Shown here: positions 26,969 through 36,292 of the stretch, piece by piece
How the letters are laid out: every line of letters begins with the position of its first letter
How positions within the stretch are numbered: position 1 is the first letter of the stretch
Assembly (NCBI RefSeq): GCF_004745635.1
Contig: NZ_SRLB01000024.1
Span: forward strand, 1 to 64,000
Direction: 5' to 3'
Source: Methylobacterium nonmethylotrophicum
GTDB taxonomy: Bacteria; Pseudomonadota; Alphaproteobacteria; Rhizobiales; Beijerinckiaceae
Length of the DNA: 64,000 bases
Position numbers and translations under genes: made by a program
Notes under the pieces: model-generated
The model's input: only the letters and a program-made list of their open reading frames with translations
Database searches by the model: none
What the model was told of the DNA's origin: nothing

Positions 26969-27517
26969 TCAGGGGCTCGGCACGAAGCAGGCGGCGGCGA
27001 GGCGGGCCAGCACCGGGTCGGGGATGCCCATGGCGACGAGCTGGTCGTGGGTGTGGCGGACGTAGTCCGGGTTGGCGCCGGAGCGCCCGAGTCCCTGCCG
27101 CACCAGCCGCACCAGCTCGGCCTCCGGCAGCCGCCCGGCATATTGCGGATGCCGGCGGTCGACGAGGTAGGTGACCGCCCGGATGCGGCGCCCGTCGTCG
27201 AGGGTCACGCCCAGCACCCGCTCGACATAGACCGCCGTGACCTGCTCGCGCTCGCGCAGGTAGGCGAGCGTGCCGGCGGCCTCAGGCCCCGCGACCCGGA
27301 ACGCCATGCCGCGGCAGGAACCGCCGCGGTCGAGGCCGAGCACCAGGCCCGGCCGCTCCGGCGTGCCCCGGTGGACATGCGAGAGCACGCAGAGCGAGCG
27401 GTGATAGCCGCGCAGGCGGCCGGGCCCGCTCTCGACGAAGGGGAAGCCCGGCCGCCACATCAGCGAGCCGTAGCCGAACACCCAGAGATCCGACGGCTCC
27501 GCCGCCCCCATCGCCAT
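26969..27517 (-). CDS. ChaC-like gamma-glutamylcyclotransferase
   Basis: 182 residues. The substrate-binding loop FGYGSLMWRPGFPF is at the N-terminus. The catalytic glutamate is expected in GTLAYLREREQ, and the C-terminus has the ChaC pattern YVRHTHDQLVAMGIPDP. Family members release 5-oxoproline from glutathione. The protein is cytoplasmic. No obvious operon partner is present. Confidence 0.9.
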   Translation of the reverse strand: MAMGAAEPSDLWVFGYGSLMWRPGFPFVESGPGRLRGYHRSLCVLSHVHRGTPERPGLVLGLDRGGSCRGMAFRVAGPEAAGTLAYLREREQVTAVYVERVLGVTLDDGRRIRAVTYLVDRRHPQYAGRLPEAELVRLVRQGLGRSGANPDYVRHTHDQLVAMGIPDPVLARLAAACFVPSP

Positions 27518-27733
27518 CAGCCCCGCCCCCTTCCGGCAAAAGTCCCGGCGCCGCGGCCTCGCGAGCGCGCCTCGCTTTTGCGGTCTCTCCCCCGATCGCT
27601 CGCCCGATCTCTTGCCCGGTCGTCTTGCCCGGTCGTCTTGCCGGCACGATCTCTTGCCGGGCGCGGCCGGTAGCAGCTACGGGGACGCGGTTCAATCCGG
27701 ACGGCCAGGTCAGGCCGCCGCAGAGCCGGGATC

Positions 27734-28870
27734 ATGCCGATGAACCAAGCGCCGACGAACGCGACGCCGGGGACGGCCGAGGGACCCAGCCGCAGGCCCG
27801 GCCTGCGCCTCGGCCTGTTCGCGCCGTTCGTGCTCCTCGTGCTGCTGGCCCTCGCCTGGACGGCGGGCTGGTTCTGGCTGCGCGGCCGCGCCGAGGCCGA
27901 GATCGACGGCTGGTTCGCCCGCGAGGCGCAGGCCGGGCGGCAATGGACCTGCACGGACCGCTCGCTCGCCGGCTATCCCTTCCGGTTCGAGCTGCGCTGC
28001 GCCACGCTGGGCTTCGCCCGCTCCGACGTCCGCTTCACGGTCGGCCCGGTGGTGGCGGTGGCCCAGGTCTACCAGCCGCGCCACGTGATCGTGGAGGCGA
28101 CCGGACCGTTCCGGGTGCAGCAGGACGCGCTCGCCGCCGACGTGACCTGGAGCGGGCTCGAGGCGAGCCTGCATGTCACAGGCGACGGGTTCCAGCGCGC
28201 CTCCCTGGTCGTGGACGGGCTGAAGGGCACGGTCAGTGGCGCCGACCCCTCGCCGATCGATTTCGCGACCGGCCATCTCGAGCTGCACGCCCGGCCGACC
28301 CCCGGCCGCTTCGCCACCGACGGCGCGGTCGACCTGAGCGCCCGGGTGATGCGGGCGAGCCTGCCGCTCCTCGACCCGGTCCTCGGCGGAACGGAGCCCG
28401 CCGACCTCGCCCTCGACGCCACGGTGACCCGGGCGGCGGGCTTCCGCACCCGCCCCCTGGCGCAGGAGCTGGAGCGCTGGCGGACGGCCGGCGGCACGGT
28501 CGAGATCGCCAGCCTCGCGGCCGAGAAGGGCAGCCGGCGGCTGCGGGCGCAAGGGGTGCTCGCCCTCGACGAGCAGCACCGGCCGGCGGGCCAGCTCGAC
28601 GTGCGCACCGCCGGGCTCGAGCAGGTGATCGCCCCGCTGATCAGCGAGCAGCTCGGGGCGCGGCTCGGCGGCGACGGCGCGGCGCTCGTCGGCAACATCG
28701 TCGGCCAGTTCCTCGGCGGGCGCCGCAAGGAGCCGGCACCGGGTCCGGACGCGCAGGACCGCCCGGGCGATCCGCCGCTCAAGGTGCTGCCGACGGTGCG
28801 GCTCACCGGCGGCCGGGTCGTGGTCGGCCCCTTCGCCGTGCCGAACGTCCGCCTCGCGCCCCTCTACTGA
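27734..28870 (+). CDS. DUF2125 domain protein
   Basis: 378 residues. One N-terminal membrane anchor (FAPFVLLVLLALAWTAGWFW, about residues 29-48) is followed by a large periplasmic beta-rich region beginning RAEAEIDGWFAREAQAGRQW and CTDRSLAGYPFRFELRC. This is the DUF2125 signature, a family of unknown function widespread in Hyphomicrobiales. The paired cysteines around residues 76-90 could form a disulfide. Confidence 0.88.
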   Translation: MPMNQAPTNATPGTAEGPSRRPGLRLGLFAPFVLLVLLALAWTAGWFWLRGRAEAEIDGWFAREAQAGRQWTCTDRSLAGYPFRFELRCATLGFARSDVRFTVGPVVAVAQVYQPRHVIVEATGPFRVQQDALAADVTWSGLEASLHVTGDGFQRASLVVDGLKGTVSGADPSPIDFATGHLELHARPTPGRFATDGAVDLSARVMRASLPLLDPVLGGTEPADLALDATVTRAAGFRTRPLAQELERWRTAGGTVEIASLAAEKGSRRLRAQGVLALDEQHRPAGQLDVRTAGLEQVIAPLISEQLGARLGGDGAALVGNIVGQFLGGRRKEPAPGPDAQDRPGDPPLKVLPTVRLTGGRVVVGPFAVPNVRLAPLY

Positions 28871-28880
28871 GGCGCCGTGC

Positions 28881-28900
28881 GGCCGGCATCCCGGCCGCTG
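28881..28900. terminator. GC-rich hairpin after the DUF2125 gene
   Basis: A perfect 8-bp stem (gcggccgg/ccggccgc) with a 4-base loop begins 10 bases after the stop. No T-run follows, as is usual in high-GC genomes. Confidence 0.45.
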
Positions 28901-29000
28901 CCGCATCCCTCGCGTCGCCTTCGTGTTTCCGGCAAACCCGGCTTGTGGAACGGCGCGGACCCGTGCTAATGCCCCGCCTGCGCTGGCGACGGCGCGCCGC

Positions 29001-29090
29001 GGAGAGGTGGCAGAGCGGTTGAATGCACCGCACTCGAAATGCGGCATGGGCGCAAGTCCATCGGGGGTTCGAATCCCTCCCTCTCCGCCA
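29001..29090 (+). tRNA. tRNA-Ser (anticodon CGA)
   Basis: The 90-base gene has a 7-bp acceptor stem (ggagagg pairing with cctctcc), a long variable arm typical of class II tRNAs, the T-loop GGTTCGAATCC, a discriminator G and an encoded CCA end. The anticodon loop reads ctCGAaa. Its 3' end is the integration site of the island that follows: the last 15 bases, plus the next base, recur at 62933-62948. Confidence 0.95.
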
Positions 29091-29091
29091 G
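29076..29091. other. attL: left attachment core of the genomic island
   Basis: The 16 bases cctccctctccgccag overlap the 3' end of tRNA-Ser and occur again exactly at 62933-62948. A tyrosine integrase gene ends 79 bp inside this copy. This is the standard arrangement for integration into a tRNA 3' end. Confidence 0.88.
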
Positions 29092-29130
29092 TCCGTTTCC
29101 AAGTCTCTGCCTCAGCAGGGTTTTTATGGA

Positions 29131-29161
29131 GCACTGGCTAACCGAAATGGTAGGTTAGCCA
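29131..29161. repeat. Inverted sites beside attL (putative integrase/excisionase arm sites)
   Basis: The 9-bp arms tggctaacc (29135-29143) and ggttagcca (29153-29161) are inverted around 9 bases. The 13-mer gcactggctaacc (29131-29143) occurs in reverse complement beside attR (62888-62900). Such mirrored sites close to both cores fit binding sites for the recombination complex. Confidence 0.6.
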
Positions 29162-29169
29162 CTCAGCGT

Positions 29170-30207
29170 TCACGCTTTCGTCCCAAGGCGTCCCATAGCT
29201 CGTTTTGCTAAGCCACGTCGGCCTGCCGCGCGGGTGTAGCGTTCTACCTCCTTGAGGGTCTGATGGCCCGTGACAGCCATAATCTCGTGAGGGCTGCAGC
29301 CCGCGTCGGCTAGTCTCGTGGCGGCTGCCTTTCGGAGTCCATGTGGTGAGCAGCCGGCGGGTAGCCCTACCTCACGAACGCACTCGTGGAACCAGTTGGT
29401 GAAACCAGGAGCGGTGAAAGGCTTGCCTTGCGCGGTGACCAGGAAGGCTAGGTGCTGCGTAGGCGTCGCATCTAAAACGCGCTGCAGTTCTGGGTGAATG
29501 GGGATTCCGACTTCCACGCCCGTCTTCTGCTGTCGAAGCGTCAGGACACCATCACTGATGTGCTGAGGACCCATCCGGACCACGTCTGAACGCCGCTGAG
29601 CCGTGTAGAGAAGTAGAGCGAAGGCAAGTCGAGCACGCGTGCCAATTCGAAAATGCATCTCGAACCGAGCGATGTCAGTTTCGGACCAGGTGTAGAAGCC
29701 ATCAGTCTTGACCGGGATCTTCTTCACACCCTGAGTTGGATCATCTTGTCGCAGGCCCTCTTCCATCGCAAGCTGCATAAGTGCGCGTATGCGGTCGAGC
29801 AGGTTGTTCGCTGCGGAAGGCGTTTCTTGCATCGATCTGACGATGTGCCGGACGTGCTCGCGTTTGAGGGTTGCGGCGCTCTTGTCGCCATGTGCTTCGC
29901 GAAAGCGTTCGAGGATGCCGCGGTACGTATTCTGAGTTGAGGCAGCCAACGTCCTAAACGCCGGCGTAGTGTAGTAGAGCGCAATCAGCCCTGAGATGCT
30001 GCCAGGCGCCGACCGTGCGGTTCCAGTAGGCCTGTTGGCTGTTGTTGGCTTGCCCTCGAGAGCAGCCCGATAGGCTTCCATGTAGGCGTGCGAGCCTGGC
30101 AGACCCGGCAGTGGCGTCCGGGGCTGTTTACCCCGCCGGAAGTAGTGGCGTTGCGTACCGTGCCTATCAATGTAGGAGTGGATATATCGGAGCTTGATTC
30201 GGCTCAT
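29170..30207 (-). CDS. Tyrosine-type site-specific integrase of the island
   Basis: I chose the ATG at 30207 (345 residues), which overlaps the stop of the AlpA-like gene as ATGA. An Arg-rich N-terminal arm-binding region is followed by a core-binding helical domain and the catalytic domain. The catalytic arginine is in LLYTAQRRSDVVRMG, the H-x-x-R box is SPHGLRKAAATRL, the second histidine is in VTGHQTLKEVE, and the nucleophilic tyrosine is in RYTRAAGRRG. It should integrate and excise the element at the tRNA-Ser gene next to it. Confidence 0.93.
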   Translation of the reverse strand: MSRIKLRYIHSYIDRHGTQRHYFRRGKQPRTPLPGLPGSHAYMEAYRAALEGKPTTANRPTGTARSAPGSISGLIALYYTTPAFRTLAASTQNTYRGILERFREAHGDKSAATLKREHVRHIVRSMQETPSAANNLLDRIRALMQLAMEEGLRQDDPTQGVKKIPVKTDGFYTWSETDIARFEMHFRIGTRARLAFALLLYTAQRRSDVVRMGPQHISDGVLTLRQQKTGVEVGIPIHPELQRVLDATPTQHLAFLVTAQGKPFTAPGFTNWFHECVREVGLPAGCSPHGLRKAAATRLADAGCSPHEIMAVTGHQTLKEVERYTRAAGRRGLAKRAMGRLGTKA

Positions 30208-30452
30208 TGGAAAACTCCATTCCACTCGTTTTCGGCTTCGCGGTTAGAGCAGAGCCGGTCGAATGCTGCGTCGAGCTGACGAATGCACCAAAGGACACAG
30301 CCGTTGATGCGAGTCGGTTCCGGCATAATGCCCTGCTTAACCCAGCTCAGGAAAGTCGACTCGCTGACATCGAAGTAGGCAGCGGCTCGCTCAGCTCGCA
30401 TGGCGCGCCGGTTTGACACATGTCCTACGCTCGAGCTTTTTTGCCGCGTCAT
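30204..30452 (-). CDS. AlpA/excisionase-like helix-turn-helix protein
   Basis: 82 residues from the ATG at 30452. An ATG at 30404 is also possible, and the longer frame from 30530 looks non-coding. The HTH reads RAAAYFDVSESTFLSWVKQG, with the IMPEPTRINGCVLWCIRQLD continuation that is typical of AlpA/MerR-like excisionase regulators. It overlaps the integrase start by 4 bp, so both are translated together. It probably controls integrase expression or directs excision. Confidence 0.82.
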   Translation of the reverse strand: MTRQKSSSVGHVSNRRAMRAERAAAYFDVSESTFLSWVKQGIMPEPTRINGCVLWCIRQLDAAFDRLCSNREAENEWNGVFQ

Positions 30453-30562
30453 AGAGACCGTACCACTTGCTTGACGTGGCCAACGTGTCCGCGGATGACA
30501 GTCTGTCGCTTGACCGAAAACAAGATGCACGACGTATTAGTGCACCATTTCACTACAACGCC

Positions 30563-30602
30563 TTGACACGCTGTTGAGAAAGATTCGTTTATAAGCGAAT
30601 CT
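30563..30602. promoter_or_regulatory. Putative promoter and palindromic operator
   Basis: A near-perfect 22-base palindrome (agattcgttta/taagcgaatct, 30581-30602, one mismatch per arm) lies in AT-rich DNA upstream of the alpA-int pair. A ttgaca hexamer at 30563 is 19 bases from tttata. It could be an operator for the element's own regulator, but the direction of the promoter is uncertain. Confidence 0.4.
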
Positions 30603-31387
30603 TGGGCCTGAACTGCGCCTGGCTTGGGATTTGAGTCATACGACATGACGATTTCCAGAAATGTTGACCATGAAAATGGCCGTTCAGAGACGAGCTAATT
30701 GTAAAAGCCCATCAAGCGCGTAATCAGTCACCACAATTGTGCCTAGTGACGCGCAGTTTCTTCTGCATAGATGGAAATTTCTCATCAATAATATGCAAAA
30801 CAGTGTCGTTGGGCGCTACGTGAAGGGCTATCTATCATACTCGATAGCCTTGCTCGAGAATGATAGCGTCTCTGTCACTCAAATTCTTACCGCTGCATCC
30901 TTTGTGGTGCGGGCACGTAGAGGGAATCTTCCGTCAGATCTTTAACTCATATGGCGATTCAACGCGTCCCTTGATTCTCACACAATGGATCAGCGAGCCA
31001 TACGCAGCAAGGAAGGGCTCAGAAGCACGTCCACCATGCCGTGCTGATGGACGGTAAGGTGGACCTAAAATCTACAGCAATCTCAGGGATTTGACAGCTC
31101 GCGTCCAGGTGGTCCAGATAGTCCAGACTTTTAGAGAAATTTAGATACCGACTCACAGAAGGCATCTCCTGCGATATCTACTCTCGCGCAGAGGAAGTGC
31201 ACTAAGAACCTGGACCATCTGGACCTGCGGCCAAGAGCCTGAAGAAGTTAGGACTTTCTGGCCTCGCATTTCGAGTAGGTCCGGACGGGATCTGGACCCG
31301 ACCGCGCCCAACCATGAAGGAGAGGCGCCCGCAGTACGTGCGGAGTGCCTCTGTACCCAACCTCGTCTATCTTTTGCCTTTGCGTCC
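30603..31387. other. Non-coding, lower-GC region of the island
   Basis: No convincing gene is present. Frames at 30739-30945 and 31153-31449 have no family resemblance, and the latter is translated through the repeats listed next. The region separates the integration genes from the replication protein and may carry the element's origin. Confidence 0.4.
31103..31297. repeat. Iteron-like gtccag repeats (candidate origin)
   Basis: The hexamer gtccag occurs three times at an exact 9-base period (31103, 31112, 31121). Its complement ctggac occurs twice at the same 9-base period (31210, 31219) and once more at 31292. The cluster lies just downstream of the primase/helicase gene. Short phased repeats near a replication gene are typical of origins bound by a dedicated initiator. 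Confidence 0.5.
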
Positions 31388-33934
31388 TCACGCCGCGTCG
31401 CTGGCAGGAGCCTGGTCGTTTGCCGGCGAGGGTAGTGTGATCCCCTCAACAGGCTTGTCGTCGGACGTAGAAGGCTTCCGGGTTGCGAACAGACCGCGCG
31501 CCTCGAGGCACTCCGCCCAACAGAGAACTGGTTCAGGCTTCTCGGTGTCCTGCTCGAAGCTGATACCGTACCGTGCCTTGAACGCGCTCCTCAGCTCAGA
31601 GAGGGGTGGAAGCACGTAATGCCGCGCGCGCTCGCCGCCGTGCTTGGCGCCTGGGCGCGTTGGTGCGGGAAGCTGCGGTATCATCCGCCTGAGGAACTGC
31701 CCGAACACATTCGGCGTCACCTGGCCCCCCCGGTACTGAGGAACGAAATCGTTGAAGCTGTCGCGGAGAGTCGCCGCCGGCACCTCGAGCGGCTGGTTAT
31801 CCTGCCATTCCAGGTCCTCTCGATCAGGGACGTGCCCGTCCATAAGCATGCTGTAGAACCAGCGCTCGTCGGGCCGGAGCCCCTCCTTGATTTGATCCAC
31901 CAGCCCAGCCGTCCGCGGTGGCTTGCGCAGGACCGCCTCGTCGAAGTCGTACGAAAGCAGATCGTGAACCATGGCAGCTGCACCGCCGTCGCGCATCTGC
32001 TTGTCGAGCGCACCGAAGTAACTTGTGTCCTGAGCCTTACCAGACCCAACATCGAACACCATGAAGCGCCGCTCACCGTGCCCAGCCGGAACAACCCAGT
32101 CGTTGTTCGAGATGACGAGCAGACGCGAATAATTTTTCACCTCCTCAGCGTCGATACCCTTTCGCTCGAGCATTATGTCGTCGCTGGTGATGAAATCCTT
32201 AAGCATGCCTTCGACCGAGTGGTCTCCCGCCCAGTACGCTTCTTCCATAACGACGAGGATGGCCTCTCCAAAGTGCGAGTTGAACTGGCCTGTGAGATGG
32301 CGTGGGTTGGAGATCTTTCTTGCGTGCTTGTCGCCGATGATGCGGCGTAGCCAATCAGCGACGATTGACTTGCCGCAGCCCTTGACGCCGCGCAAAACGA
32401 CCGCTGAGCCGAGCTTGCGGCCTGGCTGTTGTAGCAGTTGAGCGATCCAGCTCAGCAGTGCCCGGTATAGGATCAGGCTCCCATGGCAGATGTTATCGAA
32501 CAAATGGGCCTGCATTAGCGACCAGTCACCAGGCATCGGGTTTATGCCTAGACCAGAATAGGTATTGAACACGGAAGCATCGTGACGAAGACTAGGGTCG
32601 AACGTCTTTTTCTCGTACTGTCGACGCCGATCTGACTCAATCCAGACATCAAATCCAGCCTTCACTTTCGTGTTCTTGTTGCCCTTCCGATCCGCTACCT
32701 CAACGGCATACTTGTAAGGAGCGAGCGCATTCCGCGCATCCTGCTGCCGTACGAAGCGCGTGTGGTCGTTCTCCTGTATCAGGAAGCGCATGGCATCGCC
32801 CACCCAAACGACGGCGGTGATTCGGTTGAGTGCGTCGATCAGCTCCTGATAATCGTCAAATATGAAGTTGCGCTCTTCATTGCCGGCAGATTCACTGTTG
32901 CAAATGTACTCGCGCGCCTGCTCGATTCTCCTGTCCAGGTACTCGTCTGAGAGATACCGCGCGTAGTTTTCACGCTCCCTTTTTACTGGGGCTCGCTCAA
33001 CCGTAGACCGGAGCGTCGCCTTGAGCACGCCGGCCGGTGCTTCTGTGCCCTGAAAGCGGAAGTAAGCACAGGCCGCCTCGTTGATTGTCGAGTCGAAACC
33101 TCGCTGACCCTCACCGTCGCCAATTAGTGCGAGCTTCTCGGCGATTTCAGGGATGGTCGCAGCAGCGTCCACCATTTCCAGAACCGATACATTCTTATGA
33201 GACTTTTTTTCCTTGCTCCGACTTGGCGCCTCTACCGCAGCAGTGCGCGCCTTCGTGGCCGAAAAAGCGAGGTCCTGCAACCACTGCGGAGCACGAGCGA
33301 TTTCGATCTCCGCCACTGATCGACCGCTCGCGAACATGTAGAGGTTACCTGACACTCCACGGCTTGGTGGTGCTACGACATATCCACCGTCCGCTCGCGT
33401 ATCGAGCCCCTCACCTAGAGCACTTGCTGTATTCCTAAGATCGCATCCCTCGGGCCATCTGAAGTAATAGTGCTCACCACTGGAGTGCGTGATAACGTGA
33501 GCTGTGTCTGGCAGAGCACCGTACTTTGCGATCAGGTCATCAAGGCTTTTCTTACCCTTTGGACCATCGACATCCAAGACCCAGATTCCGCTGCGTGGGC
33601 CCGTAGCAATGCCGATGTTTGCACGCGGCCAGCCCCCGTGCTTCTTCGTGAACCATCGATGGATCTGTTCGGGACTGCTGGTCGCACCGTCCTTCCACTG
33701 CACCAGCGGCTCTTTACCTGGACTGGGACAGAGCCGCGGCTCCCTGCCGTCGCGGACAGCGCATTGGCGGTAATAACGGTTCCTTGATGACTCCCACGAG
33801 CCATCCTCGCCCTGGACTACAAAATCGACAGGGAAGATCTGGAATCCCAGCTCCGCGTACTTGAGGGCGAAGTCCAGGTTGCCCTTAGCTGTAGCAGCAC
33901 TTTCCTTGAAAAAGAGATTGTTGGCGGTTGTCAT
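31388..33934 (-). CDS. Primase-polymerase/SF3-like helicase replication protein of the island
   Basis: I chose the ATG at 33934 (848 residues). The frame is open to a TTG at 34114. The N-terminal prim-pol domain has ALKYAELGFQIFPVDF, the metal-binding IWVLDVDGPKGKKSLDDL and the His pocket HVITHSSGEHYYFRWP. The C-terminal part is a DUF5906/VapE-like helicase with Walker A VLRGVKGCGKSIVADWL and Walker B ILVVMEEAYWAGD, and a sensor-like LLVISNNDWVVP. Such proteins replicate phage satellites and integrative elements after excision. The gene has lower GC than the chromosome, which fits recent acquisition. It is the largest gene of the island's left block. Confidence 0.88.
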   Translation of the reverse strand: MTTANNLFFKESAATAKGNLDFALKYAELGFQIFPVDFVVQGEDGSWESSRNRYYRQCAVRDGREPRLCPSPGKEPLVQWKDGATSSPEQIHRWFTKKHGGWPRANIGIATGPRSGIWVLDVDGPKGKKSLDDLIAKYGALPDTAHVITHSSGEHYYFRWPEGCDLRNTASALGEGLDTRADGGYVVAPPSRGVSGNLYMFASGRSVAEIEIARAPQWLQDLAFSATKARTAAVEAPSRSKEKKSHKNVSVLEMVDAAATIPEIAEKLALIGDGEGQRGFDSTINEAACAYFRFQGTEAPAGVLKATLRSTVERAPVKRERENYARYLSDEYLDRRIEQAREYICNSESAGNEERNFIFDDYQELIDALNRITAVVWVGDAMRFLIQENDHTRFVRQQDARNALAPYKYAVEVADRKGNKNTKVKAGFDVWIESDRRRQYEKKTFDPSLRHDASVFNTYSGLGINPMPGDWSLMQAHLFDNICHGSLILYRALLSWIAQLLQQPGRKLGSAVVLRGVKGCGKSIVADWLRRIIGDKHARKISNPRHLTGQFNSHFGEAILVVMEEAYWAGDHSVEGMLKDFITSDDIMLERKGIDAEEVKNYSRLLVISNNDWVVPAGHGERRFMVFDVGSGKAQDTSYFGALDKQMRDGGAAAMVHDLLSYDFDEAVLRKPPRTAGLVDQIKEGLRPDERWFYSMLMDGHVPDREDLEWQDNQPLEVPAATLRDSFNDFVPQYRGGQVTPNVFGQFLRRMIPQLPAPTRPGAKHGGERARHYVLPPLSELRSAFKARYGISFEQDTEKPEPVLCWAECLEARGLFATRKPSTSDDKPVEGITLPSPANDQAPASDAA

Positions 33935-34114
33935 TGTTGAGGCTTTCAGACCGACGGCAGCCATTTCAATTGAATTAGCTGGCTTTCCGTCAGGATTTTG
34001 TCTGAAGCGCGATAGGCCGCGCAAGTCTACAACAATTCGATCAGAACTGATCAAATGATGCGACAGAAGCAAAGACTTATAAGCGAGCGCGTCTCGGCTC
34101 TCGAAAGCGAGCAA

Positions 34115-34441
34115 CCGTTATCACGCAACACTATGCATGCCACTCTTCGAATAGAGATGGCAAATTACTAATGCTTTGCAGGAAAACGAGACGGCATCTG
34201 CCGCGCCTCGTGGTGCAAGCTTCTACGTGCGAAATGAGTGTTGGTCAAGCGGTTTGTTCCCGAATGTTCCTGCCTCGGCGGGCTCGGCAACGCATGGCAA
34301 CGAGCCTCCTGCAGCGCGTCCCTTGGCACCTATGCCTTCAGGTTCGTAGCGAACTAAATATCTTGGGGCGAGCGACCAACATTTTGGCCACCAGGCCACT
34401 CTGGGACCCCCCTCGGACTGAGGCGCCCCTTCGGCTTGGTC
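34115..34441. other. Intergenic region upstream of the replication gene
   Basis: About 330 bases of mixed composition hold no recognisable gene. The replication gene's promoter is expected here or just downstream. Confidence 0.35.
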
Positions 34442-34862
34442 TAGGAGCATGACAAGACGCTGGTCGACCACTGGAATGCAGCCGGCTGCCCGCGGGATAC
34501 CATCTGGCACCTCGGCATTTTCTGCCAGCGCTTCCCAAGGACCGGTCCCGCGCGATCTTCGCGCGCCTCAACCGGCACCAGCGCTACTTCGTCCGTGGCA
34601 ACCGCGACAGGGCCTTTGCGCCCCTGCCGTGGGATGGCATCTCCGAAGTCCCGAGCCCATCGCCCTACTGACGGATGGATAGACCATCGAAGCCTGGTGT
34701 TCGCATAGCCCTTCCGCGAGTGGCCCCGCCAGCACCGGCGCGACACCCACCTCTACTGCCACTCGCAGGGCAGCCTGTCCGGCGCCGGGCCAGCACCGAC
34801 ATCGGGAGCGAATGCTCCAAATACCGCTTGGTCATCCTCGACAAGATCCACGTCCGCTTGGT
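34442..34862 (+). pseudogene. Degenerate metallophosphoesterase (frameshifted)
   Basis: Fragments in different frames line up with the small calcineurin-like phosphoesterase family. One frame gives HDKTLVDHWNA and DTIWHLGIFCQRF. A second gives AIFARLNRHQRYFVRGNRDR and LPWDGISEVPSP. A later one gives STDIGSECSKYRLVILDK. Functional relatives would read DTVWHLGDF, GNHD and H-x-H at these places. Here the metal-binding Asp and His are replaced (GIF, GNRD), and stops and frameshifts interrupt the gene. The start is missing. It is therefore a dead remnant. Confidence 0.7.
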
Positions 34863-35003
34863 CGAGAACGCCCGTCGATCCGGTGACGCCTTGCGACCAC
34901 GACGGCACGCCGCCTGTGGGTGTGCGCATCGCCGCGGCGGTGATAGGCAGCGGTTCGCTTGACACTTCGCCGGCGATGACCCCTATTCGCGGGAGCAATC
35001 GCC

Positions 35004-35846
35004 GTGGGACAACGGACAGCCATGCCGCTCGCCCCGCTACCCAAATACGGGAGACCACCCGTCACGGAGGTGGTCTGCGGCGTCTACTTCCAGTCCCTCG
35101 ACGACTTGCAGGTTGCTCATGTCGGCTCCCTGTGGGAGCGCCTGAGACGCGATTTCCCGCGCACGGAGACGCTGCCGCCCCTACCGCCGACGCTCATCGC
35201 GAACGGGCCAGCTGACTTCCAGATACAGTTCCAGTTCGGTCCGATCGAGGCAAGCCCGTTCCCGCGCGTCTGGTTCGTGTCCGCCGACGACGCGACCCTG
35301 TTGCAGCTCCAGCGTGACCGGCTCATCATCAACTGGCGGCGTCGCGCCGAGGACAGCCCCTATCCCAGCTACGACGTCATCGTTGCCAAGCTGCGTGACG
35401 TCCTTGGACTCCTAATCGGCTTCCTCGAAGAGCAGTCCCTCGGGGCGCCGGACCTCGTCGGTGTGGAATTGGCCTACGTGAACTCCCTCCATTTCGGCCG
35501 TGACCTCACTGGTCCGGGCGATGTTGCGTCGGTCGTCCCGTTCCTCACGTGGCGTCCCCCGGTCGGGTCCCCCGACCCCCTGGCGCTGTCCGGGCTAAGC
35601 TGGAACGCGCAGCTCGACCTCGCGGACGGCGAGGGGAACCTCCATATCGGGCTCAGAACGACCCAGCGCCCCAGCGACGGCCAGGGGCTGGTCCGCCTGG
35701 ACCTTCTCGCGCGCAAATTCTCGCCGGCACTGGAAACTGATGCTATATGGAATTGGTTCGACCTTGCGCACGCGTCCATCGTGACGACCTTCTCGGACAT
35801 CACGAGCCGGGACGTGCAGGACAGGGTCTGGGAGAGGCACACATGA
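35004..35846 (+). CDS. TIGR04255 family protein
   Basis: 280 residues from a GTG at 35004, which has a good ribosome-binding site (ggag, 8 bases upstream). An ATG at 35022 is the alternative. The N-terminus LPKYGRPPVTEVVCGVYFQS and the FQIQFQFGPIEASPFPRVWF strand pattern match the sporadically distributed TIGR04255 family, whose function is unknown. No catalytic motif is visible. It is the first gene of a compact rightward operon, and its stop overlaps the next start (ATGA). Confidence 0.8.
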   Translation: MGQRTAMPLAPLPKYGRPPVTEVVCGVYFQSLDDLQVAHVGSLWERLRRDFPRTETLPPLPPTLIANGPADFQIQFQFGPIEASPFPRVWFVSADDATLLQLQRDRLIINWRRRAEDSPYPSYDVIVAKLRDVLGLLIGFLEEQSLGAPDLVGVELAYVNSLHFGRDLTGPGDVASVVPFLTWRPPVGSPDPLALSGLSWNAQLDLADGEGNLHIGLRTTQRPSDGQGLVRLDLLARKFSPALETDAIWNWFDLAHASIVTTFSDITSRDVQDRVWERHT

Positions 35847-36292
35847 ACTTCGCCCGAGCGAGCTTCGCGGACGCGATGCCCGTCATGGTTACGGGCACAC
35901 CGTTCGAGTCCTATTCAGACCTCGATTCGACCGCCGCGGGCGCATCCGAGCGGATGCGCCGCGCGCACCTCCTCGACGCCATCCGACAGTTGCCGGCCTA
36001 CGCGGACGCCATGGGATACCCGAAAGTGACGCCGGCGAAGGTACGCCTCGCGCAGGACTTCGTCCTGCGGCTTCCGCACAACCGTGCGCTGCCTAAGGTC
36101 GCGGTCGACGACGAGGGCGATATACTGATGCGGTGGTCGGGCCCGGCCGGCAAGTGCGCGTTGACCTTCGAGGGGTCCGTGTTGCACATGACTGTCAACC
36201 CCGGCGCCACTTCGCAGCACGTCGAGCCTACCATATACAATGGCGGATACATCCCCCCAGGGCTCCTCGTCCATATCCCCACGCGCGGCTGA
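35843..36292 (+). CDS. Hypothetical protein, second gene of the TIGR04255 operon
   Basis: 149 residues from the ATG at 35843, which overlaps the preceding stop by 4 bp. An open frame extends further upstream but lies within the TIGR04255 gene. The sequence is soluble, with a helical middle (RMRRAHLLDAIRQLPAYADA) and a beta-rich end (ILMRWSGPAGKCALTFEGSV). I do not recognise a family. Tight coupling suggests it works with the TIGR04255 protein. Confidence 0.72.
   Translation: MNFARASFADAMPVMVTGTPFESYSDLDSTAAGASERMRRAHLLDAIRQLPAYADAMGYPKVTPAKVRLAQDFVLRLPHNRALPKVAVDDEGDILMRWSGPAGKCALTFEGSVLHMTVNPGATSQHVEPTIYNGGYIPPGLLVHIPTRG

Noticed and set aside
31153..31449. 98-residue minus-strand frame between the replication and integration genes
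   Set aside because: Translated through iteron-like repeats and Arg-rich, with no family resemblance.
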